This document shows, piece after piece, positions 1 through 6,478 of a DNA stretch of 8,294 bases (position 1 is the first letter of the stretch; each line of letters opens with the position of its first letter). Origin of the DNA: Fimbriimonadaceae bacterium (GTDB taxonomy: Bacteria; Armatimonadota; Fimbriimonadia; Fimbriimonadales; Fimbriimonadaceae); NCBI GenBank assembly GCA_947447315.1, contig CANFJD010000110.1, positions 1 to 8,294 of the forward strand, in the 5' to 3' direction. The position numbers were made by a program, and so were the translations under genes. The notes below the pieces were generated by a model. That model worked only from the letters and a program-made list of their open reading frames with translations, did not search any database and was not told where the DNA came from.

Positions 1-1881
1 CGCCCGACCGTCCTCATACTTGGAAGCCGTAACGCGACTGCACCATGTGTTTGCCGGCAAGCCGGGAATATTTGCCGTCACATTGGTCCAGCTCTTCCCG
101 TCGTCTTTCGTTACTTGAACCTGTCCGTCGTCGGTGCCAACCCACAACAGGCCCGGCTTACGCGGCGATTCACTCATCGTGATGATGGTGCAGTGCTGCT
201 CCGCCCCCGTGTTCTCGGGGGTTACGGAATTCACACCCGGCCGCAGTTTCGAAGGATCGTTCGTGGTCAAATCGGGAGAAATAGTTACGAAGCTATCGCC
301 TCGATTTACAGACTTGAACACCTTATTTCCGCCTACGTAAAGTGTCGTGGAGTTGTGCGGGCTCAGGAAGAACGGTGTACTCCAGTTGAATCGCAGTCTC
401 TCCCCTGGAGCTCCTCGCGGCCGAATACCGCGGCCCTGGCCGGTAACCAAGTCCACCCGTGACATCGCCCCGCCCTGAGATTCCGAATAAACTGTTTTCC
501 AATCGTTGGGGTCCGCTGCACAGTAGAAGCCATCTCCGCCGCCCAAACTGGTCGCGTTCCAGAACTGAAGCGCTCCCCGCGAAGACTGCGTCGGCGTTCC
601 CCAGCACTGGTTATCTTGCAAACCGCCGTAGATCCAGTACGGTCGTCGCATATCCACCGCCACGGCGTAAAACTGTCCGATCGCCATTCCGTTCAGGTGT
701 CGCCAACTGACGCCTTTATCACGACTCTCGAACATTCCACCGTCGCAACCAATGTAGATGTGGTTGCTGTCCGCGGGGTTGATCCAGAAGGCGTGGAAAT
801 CCGGGTGAATGTTTGTGTTTAGTTCGGTAAACGTCTTGCCGCCATCCGTGGAAAGATTCAAACTTGCACCGGGTACGTAGATCCGGTTCGCATCGTTCGG
901 GTCAATCCGCGGGAGCGAGAAGTAGAACGGCCGTGGATTAAGGACATTCACCATCTTCCACGAATCACCGCCATCTCGACTGATGAACGTGCCGCCGCCA
1001 TTGTTTTTCACCACTCCATTGTCCGAAGGGCGCTTGGGCTCCAGTTTGGGATCGGGCTTATATTCCACCGTCGCGACGAGAACCTTAGGGTCCTGATAGA
1101 AATAGCTCAGGCCAATGCGTCCCAGGTTCGAGTAAGGCAATCCACGGACAATCTTCCGCCATGATTTCCCGCCGTCCGTGGACTTAAACAGGCCGGATCC
1201 CGGTCCTCCGCTCGTAAAATCGTAAGCTTTGCGCCGACGTTCCCACATCGCCGCCATCAATTCGTTCGGATTCTTGGGATTCCGCACGAGGTCAATACAG
1301 CCGGTGTTGGCATCTACCTTTAGCGTCTGGACCCAACTCTTCCCTCCATCCTCGGTTCGGTACACGCCGCGTTCCGGGTTCGGACCCCAAAGTCGCCCCG
1401 CCGCCCCGACCAAAACGACCGCAGGATTCTTCGGGTCTACCGAAATCTTACTGATCTGTTGGGTTTGGGCAAGTCCAACGTTGGCCCAGGTCTTTCCGCC
1501 GTCTTTGCTATGGTAGACACCGTCTCCCCACGCCACAGAATTTCGGGAAGATGCTTCGCCTGTCCCCACCCACACGTCATTGGGATCGTTCGGATTAATC
1601 GCAACCGCTCCCAGGGAGATCGTGTTCTCTCGTTCAAATACGGGTTTCAGGCTCAGTCCTGCGTTATCAGACCGGAACAGTCCACCGCTTGCACTGGCCA
1701 CGTAGAAAATACGCGGCTCCTTGTCGTAGACCGCAAGGTCCGCGATCCGACCACCCATCGTAACGGGGCCGAGTGCCCGAGGAACCAAACGCTCCAGCAG
1801 CGGTCCCCAGTCGTCGGCCAGAGCCATTGAGACGGAGGAGAGAAGGGAGGAAACAAGAATAAAAGAACGGATCAGTCGCAT
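1..1881 (-). CDS. Secreted BNR/Asp-box repeat (sortilin/VPS10-like beta-propeller) protein, C-terminus cut by window edge
   Basis: This frame stays open for 627 codons from an ATG at 1881 to the left edge, so the C-terminus is missing. An in-frame TAG seven codons upstream leaves this ATG as the first possible start. Residues 1-22 look like a Sec signal peptide ending ALA, followed by DDWG. The rest is a chain of Asp-box-like turns: DGGKTW (127-132), DGGKSW (178-183), DGGKSW (236-241), DGGDSW (303-308), DGGKTF (346-351) and DDGKSW (593-598). It also has WVGTGE (104-109), GLQDN (420-424) and ISPDL (534-538), which I recognise from large bacterial proteins annotated as glycosyl hydrolase, WD40/YVTN/BNR-like or VPS10-domain proteins. 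These fold as beta-propellers and are exported; their substrates are generally unknown, and no glycosidase active site is evident here. No clear Shine-Dalgarno sequence precedes the start. It lies 73 bp downstream of a pilT-type gene on the same strand; a functional link is not shown. Confidence 0.85.
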   Translation of the reverse strand, partial: MRLIRSFILVSSLLSSVSMALADDWGPLLERLVPRALGPVTMGGRIADLAVYDKEPRIFYVASASGGLFRSDNAGLSLKPVFERENTISLGAVAINPNDPNDVWVGTGEASSRNSVAWGDGVYHSKDGGKTWANVGLAQTQQISKISVDPKNPAVVLVGAAGRLWGPNPERGVYRTEDGGKSWVQTLKVDANTGCIDLVRNPKNPNELMAAMWERRRKAYDFTSGGPGSGLFKSTDGGKSWRKIVRGLPYSNLGRIGLSYFYQDPKVLVATVEYKPDPKLEPKRPSDNGVVKNNGGGTFISRDGGDSWKMVNVLNPRPFYFSLPRIDPNDANRIYVPGASLNLSTDGGKTFTELNTNIHPDFHAFWINPADSNHIYIGCDGGMFESRDKGVSWRHLNGMAIGQFYAVAVDMRRPYWIYGGLQDNQCWGTPTQSSRGALQFWNATSLGGGDGFYCAADPNDWKTVYSESQGGAMSRVDLVTGQGRGIRPRGAPGERLRFNWSTPFFLSPHNSTTLYVGGNKVFKSVNRGDSFVTISPDLTTNDPSKLRPGVNSVTPENTGAEQHCTIITMSESPRKPGLLWVGTDDGQVQVTKDDGKSWTNVTANIPGLPANTWCSRVTASKYEDGRA

Positions 1882-1905
1882 CCAGGGAAACGTTTTACAC
1901 TATGC

Positions 1906-1941
1906 GGGCACTTTGGAACTCAAAACAAGTTCACGATGCCC
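1906..1941 (-). other. Imperfect hairpin in the gap between the 417-residue PilT gene and the BNR gene
   Basis: In the 73-bp gap, GGGCA (1906-1910) pairs with TGCCC (1937-1941), and inside it GAACT (1916-1920) pairs with AGTTC (1928-1932). The two stems are separated by a 5/4-nt internal loop and closed by a 7-nt loop. Read on the minus strand it follows the stop of the upstream ATPase gene by 13 nt. It lacks a terminal T-run, so it is not a classic intrinsic terminator. It could be an mRNA-end structure or chance. The rest of the gap shows nothing recognisable. Confidence 0.3.
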
Positions 1942-1954
1942 CTAGCTTGCCGTC

Positions 1955-3208
1955 TTAGTCGCGCTTGAACTGCGGACGATTGGGCTGCCCACGGACCCCG
2001 CCGGGCGCGTTACTCGGCGCCGCGACCACCGGTGGAACGCTACCCGCCGGTGCCATTCCGGGCTGTGACAGCGTCGCCGCCGAGGGGCTTCCGGAGCTAG
2101 TTGCGTTCACCGTTGGCCAGCTCGGCAGAGTGGGAGTACCAGCTTCGTCCGCATTTAACAGTCGATCAAATTCCCCGGGATCCTTCGCCCGAGATCGTGC
2201 ATCTTCCGCCGTTACCAAACCGCGCTGCACAAGTCGAACCAGAGACAAATCCAGTGTTATCATCTTCTGCCGCGACCCCGTCTGGATCAGGCTATTGATC
2301 TGATAACTCTTGTTCTCGCGGATCAAATTGCGTACCGCACCGGTTGCGACCAAAACTTCGTGCGCCGCCACTCGACCGCGGCCATCTTTCCGCTTGACCA
2401 GCGTTTGACTGACGACACCCACCAGGTTCACGGATAGCTGCATACGGATTTGTTGCTGCTGGTGCATCGGGAAAACGTCCACAATTCGATCAACCGTCTG
2501 CACCGCATCTACGGTGTGCAAGGTTCCGAACACCAAGTGCCCCGTTTCGGCGGCGGTAATGGCCAAATGGATCGTCTCCAAATCCCGCATTTCGCCAACC
2601 AAAATCACGTCTGGATCTTGCCGCAAAACGTACTTAAGCGCATTCGCAAAGCTCAGCGTGTCCACGTCCAACTCGCGCTGATTGATCAAGGCTTGTTTGT
2701 CGTCGTGGACAAATTCCACCGGGTCTTCCACCGTCATGATGTGCACCGGCTGCGTCGCGTTAATCTTGCTCAGCATCGCTGCCAACGACGTCGACTTACC
2801 AGAACCGGCTGGCCCCGTAACCAACACCAAACCGCGTGGGCGAGAAACAAAGTCGTAACATGCCGCCGGGAGTTGAAGATCCTCCATGGTCAGGATGTCG
2901 TACGGAATCACTCGGAAAGCGGCTTGAGTGTGTCCGCGCTGCTGATAAGCATTTCCGCGAAACCGGCTTAGTCCTTCCACTTCAATGGCGAAATCCAATT
3001 CTAAATCATTCTCGAATCGAGATTGCTGCTGAGTGTTCAACAACGTATTCAGTTCGTGGGTAAATTCGTCGTTTGAATAGGGTTCCGCCTGCATCTCTTG
3101 CAGGTCGCCATTGATTCGAACATAAATTCGACCGGTATCCGTTTTAAAGTGAACGTCCGAGCCACCACGCTCAACGCATTCGCGGAGATATTTGGAAATT
3201 GGCTGCAT
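1955..3208 (-). CDS. pilT: PilT-family type IV pilus retraction ATPase with a Pro/Ser/Ala-rich C-terminal tail
   Basis: This is a 417-residue cytoplasmic hexameric AAA+-like secretion ATPase of the PilT family, expected to drive depolymerisation of type IV pili. Landmarks are an N-terminal PAS-like domain (about 1-100), Walker A GPAGSGKST (132-140, K138), an Asp box TVEDPVEFVH (159-168), Walker B with GEMRD (205-209) and a His box spanning H224-H231. A near-canonical AIRNLIRE motif follows as AVRNLIRE (291-298); in studied PilTs this motif is needed for retraction. The P-loop has Ala where most PilTs have Thr, which should still bind nucleotide. Typical PilTs are about 345-370 residues. The surplus here is a low-complexity tail from about residue 355, rich in Pro, Ser, Ala and Gly and ending in a basic stretch. 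The ATG follows the stop of the preceding paralog by 2 nt, implying translational coupling; upstream only a weak GGTGG-type purine stretch is seen. Confidence 0.93.
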   Translation of the reverse strand: MQPISKYLRECVERGGSDVHFKTDTGRIYVRINGDLQEMQAEPYSNDEFTHELNTLLNTQQQSRFENDLELDFAIEVEGLSRFRGNAYQQRGHTQAAFRVIPYDILTMEDLQLPAACYDFVSRPRGLVLVTGPAGSGKSTSLAAMLSKINATQPVHIMTVEDPVEFVHDDKQALINQRELDVDTLSFANALKYVLRQDPDVILVGEMRDLETIHLAITAAETGHLVFGTLHTVDAVQTVDRIVDVFPMHQQQQIRMQLSVNLVGVVSQTLVKRKDGRGRVAAHEVLVATGAVRNLIRENKSYQINSLIQTGSRQKMITLDLSLVRLVQRGLVTAEDARSRAKDPGEFDRLLNADEAGTPTLPSWPTVNATSSGSPSAATLSQPGMAPAGSVPPVVAAPSNAPGGVRGQPNRPQFKRD

Positions 3209-3210
3209 GG

Positions 3211-4308
3211 TTAACCCACCACCGCTGCGGCCGTCGGCTCCGCAATTCCCAAATTAGTCGCTCTTCGGGCAAAGTCCGAGATATTCGATGCCTTGGCCAG
3301 CGCGTGCTCATAATCCACCTTTCCGTCACGCAGAAGCTTTAGCAAGCTGCCATCGAGGGTTTGCATTCCGAGCGCCCCTCCGGTCTGAATGTCGAGATAC
3401 AGCTGGTGAGTCTTACCGTCACGAATCAGCGTGCGGATCGCTGGCGTTGCCGTCATCACTTCAAATGCCGCCACCCTCCCGTTGCCATCCTTCTGGGGCA
3501 AAAGAGTCTGAGAGATAACCGCCTGCAAAGTAACCGACAACTGCGTACGAATCTGTGGCTGCTGCTCCGGCGGAAATACGTCAACGACTCGGTCGATTGT
3601 CTGGGCCGCATCCACCGTGTGGAGGGTCGACATCACCAAGTGACCGGTTTCAGCGGCCGTAATTGCCAGCTGAATCGTCTCCAGATCGCGCATCTCACCC
3701 ACCAGAATGACGTCGGGATTTTGTCGCATGACATGCTTCAACGCTCCCGAAAAACTATGCGTATCGGTGGATAGTTCTCGCTGGTTGATGATGGAGAGCT
3801 TGTCTCGGTGAACGTACTCAATGGGATCTTCAACCGTCATCACGTGCGCCCGTGAATTCGTATTGATGTGGTCAATCATCGCCGCTAGCGAAGTGCTCTT
3901 ACCGCTTCCCGTCGGCCCCGTGACCAAGATCAGACCGCGCGGAAGAAGCGCGATCCGCTTACAAATTTCGGGGAGATGCAGGTCATCAATGCTCCGAATG
4001 CGGTGCGGAATGATGCGGAAAACGGCTCCAACGTGCTGCCGCTGCCAAAACATATTGACCCGGAACCGCGCCAAGCCCGGCACGTTGTAGCTCAGATCTA
4101 CTTCTTTGAAATCTCGTAATCGCTCCTGACGCTCGTCATTCAATATCGAGAACAAGAGCCGGTTATGATCGGCTTCGCGAAGTCGGAACTCCGGAAACCG
4201 CACCAAGTCACCCCGAATGCGCAACACCGGAGGCTGACCTGCCTTTAGGTGCAGGTCGCTGGCGTCCTTCTGAACCATCAGGTTCAGCAGATTCTGGAGT
4301 TCATCCAT
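3211..4308 (-). CDS. pilT: PilT-family type IV pilus twitching motility (retraction) ATPase
   Basis: This 365-residue protein is close to the standard PilT length and is the most canonical of the three paralogs. Walker A is GPTGSGKS (131-138, K137), the Asp box TVEDPIEYVH (158-167), and Walker B ends in GEMRD (204-208). The His box runs over H223-H230, and AIRTLIRD (290-297) is a good match to the PilT retraction motif. It is followed by GMQTLDGSLLKL, the usual PilT C-terminal helix region. Over the 50 residues around Walker B and the His box, 42 are identical to the 417-residue neighbour, pointing to a tandem duplication. It should act at the cytoplasmic base of the pilus, opposing the extension ATPase PilB. 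The next gene starts 2 nt after its TAA. No Shine-Dalgarno sequence is evident before its ATG, although the upstream spacer carries a structured GGAGG segment. Confidence 0.95.
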   Translation of the reverse strand: MDELQNLLNLMVQKDASDLHLKAGQPPVLRIRGDLVRFPEFRLREADHNRLLFSILNDERQERLRDFKEVDLSYNVPGLARFRVNMFWQRQHVGAVFRIIPHRIRSIDDLHLPEICKRIALLPRGLILVTGPTGSGKSTSLAAMIDHINTNSRAHVMTVEDPIEYVHRDKLSIINQRELSTDTHSFSGALKHVMRQNPDVILVGEMRDLETIQLAITAAETGHLVMSTLHTVDAAQTIDRVVDVFPPEQQPQIRTQLSVTLQAVISQTLLPQKDGNGRVAAFEVMTATPAIRTLIRDGKTHQLYLDIQTGGALGMQTLDGSLLKLLRDGKVDYEHALAKASNISDFARRATNLGIAEPTAAAVVG

Positions 4309-4344
4309 GCGTGATCATCTATAAGACCGTTGCTGGCCCAGAAA

Positions 4345-4402
4345 GGAGGATCTTCAAGAATCCTCCGTCCGGCCCGGCATCGGTTAAGCGATTAGGACGG
4401 AG
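4345..4402 (-). promoter_or_regulatory. Two overlapping inverted repeats (alternative hairpins) upstream of a pilT gene
   Basis: The 141-bp gap between two ATPase genes holds two perfect inverted repeats. One is the 8-bp CTCCGTCC (4363-4370) with GGACGGAG (4395-4402). The other is the 7-bp GGAGGAT (4345-4351) with ATCCTCC (4360-4366). They share positions 4363-4366, so they cannot both form fully. On the minus-strand transcript the 8-bp stem comes first. The 7-bp stem comes second, has an 8-nt loop and is followed by TTTCT. That order resembles an antiterminator/terminator pair, but the U-run is short. The shared segment also gives the mRNA a GGAGG. The arms are seen directly; regulation is inference. 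The remainder of the gap (4403-4449) shows nothing recognisable. Confidence 0.4.
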
Positions 4403-4449
4403 ACAACCCCATCCTGGTTCCAAATTCAGGTCACGAGAAACCAAAGACG

Positions 4450-5529
4450 TTACCGTCGCAGCATTTGCTTCAACTCAGAAGCAACGCCGGCATTCTGCAT
4501 CGCCGCCTGTTCGGTGATCAAGCCCGCTTTAACGTAACGCAACAACGACTGGTTCATTGTCTGCATTCCCCAGAAGGTTCCTTCGTTCATGTGGTGATAC
4601 AGGTCGCTAAACGCACCATCCTCAATCGCCTTACTTACCGTAGGCGTACAAATGAGAATTTCGAGTGCTGCCACCCGGCCCTTACCATCTGCCCGCGCCA
4701 CCAGTTTCTGAGCGACAATCGCCCGCAGCGAGTTGGCCATACGCTGACACATATGGTCCTTTTCGTGGGGCGGGAACATGTTAATGACACGGTCCATGGT
4801 TTCGTATGCCGAAGCCGTGTGCACGGTAGAGAAAACCAAGTGCCCCGTTTCACCCGCCTGAAGCGCAACACCCATGGTCGCGACGTCACGCATTTCACCA
4901 ATCAAAATCACGTCCGGCGCTTCCCGCAGAACGGCGCGAAGCGCGGGTTGAAAGTCCTCGGTATCGAGGTGAACCTCTCGTTGCGAGACATAAGCCTTCT
5001 TGTCGGAGTGAATAACTTCAAGAGGGTCTTCAACGGTGACAATATGGCAAGGACGCTTCTGGTTGATGATATCGATTAGAGCGCCCAGAGTCGTCGTCTT
5101 GCCCGATCCAGTGGGTCCGGTCACCAAGATCAGTCCCGTCTTGTGATCGGTAAGCGATTCCAGCACTTCTGGCAGTCCGAGCTCCTGGAGTGTCTTGATC
5201 TTCAACGGCACGATTCGCATGACGCTCGCGTAGGTTCCGCGCTGCATGTAAACGTTACAACGGACACGGCACTTCCCTTCCAGTGTGAACCCGACGTCCT
5301 GGTCCATCTTGTCCTCGAAGACCTTCATCTGCTTCTCGTTCATGATCTGACACAGCAGACGGCGAATACTCTCTTGCGTCAAGACCGGCAGTTCGTCGTC
5401 AAGAGCGGTCACTTCGTTGTATCGCTTCATCATCGGCTTTGCGCCAACTTTGAGCATGACGTCGGAAGCGTCCTTATCAATGCCCATATCAATGAGCTGG
5501 AGCATCGTAATGTTATCGAGCGTGAACAT
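4450..5529 (-). CDS. PilT/PilU-family type IV pilus ATPase, divergent paralog lacking the AIRNLIRE motif
   Basis: This 359-residue secretion ATPase of the PilT/PilU class has all nucleotide-handling motifs: Walker A GPTGSGKT (138-145, K144), Asp box TVEDPLEVIH (165-174), GEMRD (211-215) and a His box over H230-H237. It is more distant than its neighbours: in the 50 residues around Walker B and the His box, 29 match the 365-residue paralog. Where PilT has AIRNLIRE it has TVSKAIED (297-304), then GMQTMNQSL in the C-terminal region, closer to PilU than to PilT. PilU in studied species assists PilT-driven retraction and cannot replace it; a helper role here is inference. The start lies 38 bp after the stop of the 245-residue gene, with no Shine-Dalgarno sequence visible. 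The next in-frame Met is residue 9, but the first ATG keeps the family's N-terminal region. Confidence 0.9.
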   Translation of the reverse strand: MFTLDNITMLQLIDMGIDKDASDVMLKVGAKPMMKRYNEVTALDDELPVLTQESIRRLLCQIMNEKQMKVFEDKMDQDVGFTLEGKCRVRCNVYMQRGTYASVMRIVPLKIKTLQELGLPEVLESLTDHKTGLILVTGPTGSGKTTTLGALIDIINQKRPCHIVTVEDPLEVIHSDKKAYVSQREVHLDTEDFQPALRAVLREAPDVILIGEMRDVATMGVALQAGETGHLVFSTVHTASAYETMDRVINMFPPHEKDHMCQRMANSLRAIVAQKLVARADGKGRVAALEILICTPTVSKAIEDGAFSDLYHHMNEGTFWGMQTMNQSLLRYVKAGLITEQAAMQNAGVASELKQMLRR

Positions 5530-5567
5530 AATTTTTAGCGCCGAAAAAAGTGTTATTCAGGATTACG

Positions 5568-6305
5568 TCAGCGTCGACGAGGACCCCGGAGCGTGAGCGA
5601 GTATACCAACGCCCCTACCGCCACTGCGGCGAGACCAATCAACACATAAATGGCAGTATCAGGACCACCCGGAGGAACGATTTGGTTCGGTCCCTCGGCC
5701 ACCGCCAAAGCAGAATCCGGGATTTCAATCTTTTCCGGATCCTGATCTTTCAGCAAAATCCGATACTCGATTCCGATACTGCCTGGCTGCGAATCCGCTT
5801 GGACATCCACCGCCGCGGACCGATAGTCCTTTACCGTGTCGGCCGTAGGCTTCTGCTTCTCGAAAACGACTGAGATCCCCGTGATCTCGTTCGGCTTATC
5901 AATTCCGGCAAAAGCACGCGCAATGGGAGTTAGCCGAAATTTACCGTTCTGGATGACGCCATCCACACCAAATGTCGCCTTGGTAGACCCAGAGTAACCC
6001 GGCAATTTGGGGTCTGTTACAAAGACGCCTCGCACCGGCGACCCCAAATACTCTCCCAACCGATTAACTCGGTCCCTAAGAATCGTGGATGGGTATGACG
6101 GATCAACCATCGTGACCTCCACGAGATCGGCGCCGGTCGCGTGCTTTCGCACCACAACAAACACCTCGGGACGCACCGTTTGGAAAAGATTCGCCGAGGA
6201 AGGTGATTGCGACCGTCCAAGACTTGGCAATGCCACTATGCAGACGAAGACAATCGGGACAACCCACCGAATTTTCGCCAAGAAAGTGCGGACTAAGTTC
6301 GCCAT
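5568..6305 (-). CDS. Unknown membrane-anchored exported protein upstream of the pilus ATPases
   Basis: I do not recognise this 245-residue protein. It starts with a basic N-terminus and a hydrophobic stretch (about 14-29) that could be a signal peptide, perhaps cut near GRSQ-SPS, or an anchor. The middle (about 40-200) is a soluble region rich in beta-type residues, with no cysteine and no motif I can name. The C-terminus has a clear membrane helix (about 218-239) after a Pro/Gly-rich linker (PPGGPD) and ends in a basic RGPRRR tail. This predicts an extracytoplasmic domain held in the inner membrane by the C-terminal helix with positive residues inside. A GAGGG-like ribosome site lies 3-4 nt before the ATG. 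It is the first gene of the minus-strand run, 38 bp ahead of the PilU-like gene, so co-transcription is plausible. A link to pili is suggested only by position. Confidence 0.8.
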   Translation of the reverse strand: MANLVRTFLAKIRWVVPIVFVCIVALPSLGRSQSPSSANLFQTVRPEVFVVVRKHATGADLVEVTMVDPSYPSTILRDRVNRLGEYLGSPVRGVFVTDPKLPGYSGSTKATFGVDGVIQNGKFRLTPIARAFAGIDKPNEITGISVVFEKQKPTADTVKDYRSAAVDVQADSQPGSIGIEYRILLKDQDPEKIEIPDSALAVAEGPNQIVPPGGPDTAIYVLIGLAAVAVGALVYSLTLRGPRRR

Positions 6306-6418
6306 GCGCCCTCATGATAACGGACAAACGAGGCTCCTCGCCAAGCAAAGCGCATTTCTTTCCTAAAATGCACCAAACCATATGGGCATTTCATACGTAT
6401 AAGGCCGGTAACGTCCGA

Positions 6419-6424
6419 TATAAT
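6419..6424 (+). promoter_or_regulatory. Candidate -10 box for greA
   Basis: A perfect TATAAT lies 54 bp before the greA start, the right place for a housekeeping sigma promoter with a transcript start near 6431. No convincing -35 or extended -10 TG is present, so it may need an activator or be a coincidence in an AT-rich patch. Confidence 0.45.
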
Positions 6425-6464
6425 TGGCGGCTTACCGTCAATACGCAGTAACCAGTTACCCGGC

Positions 6465-6470
6465 GGAGGG
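6465..6470 (+). promoter_or_regulatory. Ribosome binding site of greA
   Basis: GGAGGG ends 8 nt before the ATG at 6479, a strong Shine-Dalgarno match at normal spacing. It fixes the start and is the best ribosome site in the window. Confidence 0.8.
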
Positions 6471-6478
6471 CAAGATTT

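Larger units (their letters stand above)
6306..6478. promoter_or_regulatory. Divergent intergenic region between the unknown membrane protein gene and greA
   Basis: This 173-bp spacer must carry promoters for both directions. On the plus strand there is a consensus TATAAT at 6419-6424 but no good TTGACA at 16-18 bp upstream; a TTCATA at 6390-6395 is 23 bp away, too far for a normal sigma-70 promoter. The minus-strand promoter is not identifiable. There is also an 8-bp palindrome ATACGTAT (6393-6400) and a small GCATTT/AAATGC inverted repeat (6352-6357 with 6366-6371), both possibly chance. Confidence 0.5.

Noticed and set aside
2450..2971. Long plus-strand open frame opposite the 417-residue PilT gene
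   Set aside because: The minus-strand protein has every PilT motif; the plus-strand translation is Arg/His/Gln-rich and resembles nothing, as expected of an antisense shadow.
4465..5079. 204-codon plus-strand open frame opposite the PilU-like gene
   Set aside because: It lies wholly within a clear ATPase gene, with no ribosome site and a composition typical of an antisense frame.
1955..5529. Reading the three ATPases as PilB/GspE extension or secretion ATPases
   Set aside because: They are too short, lack the long N1 domain and the tetracysteine zinc motif of GspE/PilB, and two of them carry the PilT AIRNLIRE motif.
6352..6391. GCATTT twice and AAATGC once in the greA upstream region
   Set aside because: Six-base AT-rich matches in a short spacer are easily chance; no spacing pattern supports an operator.
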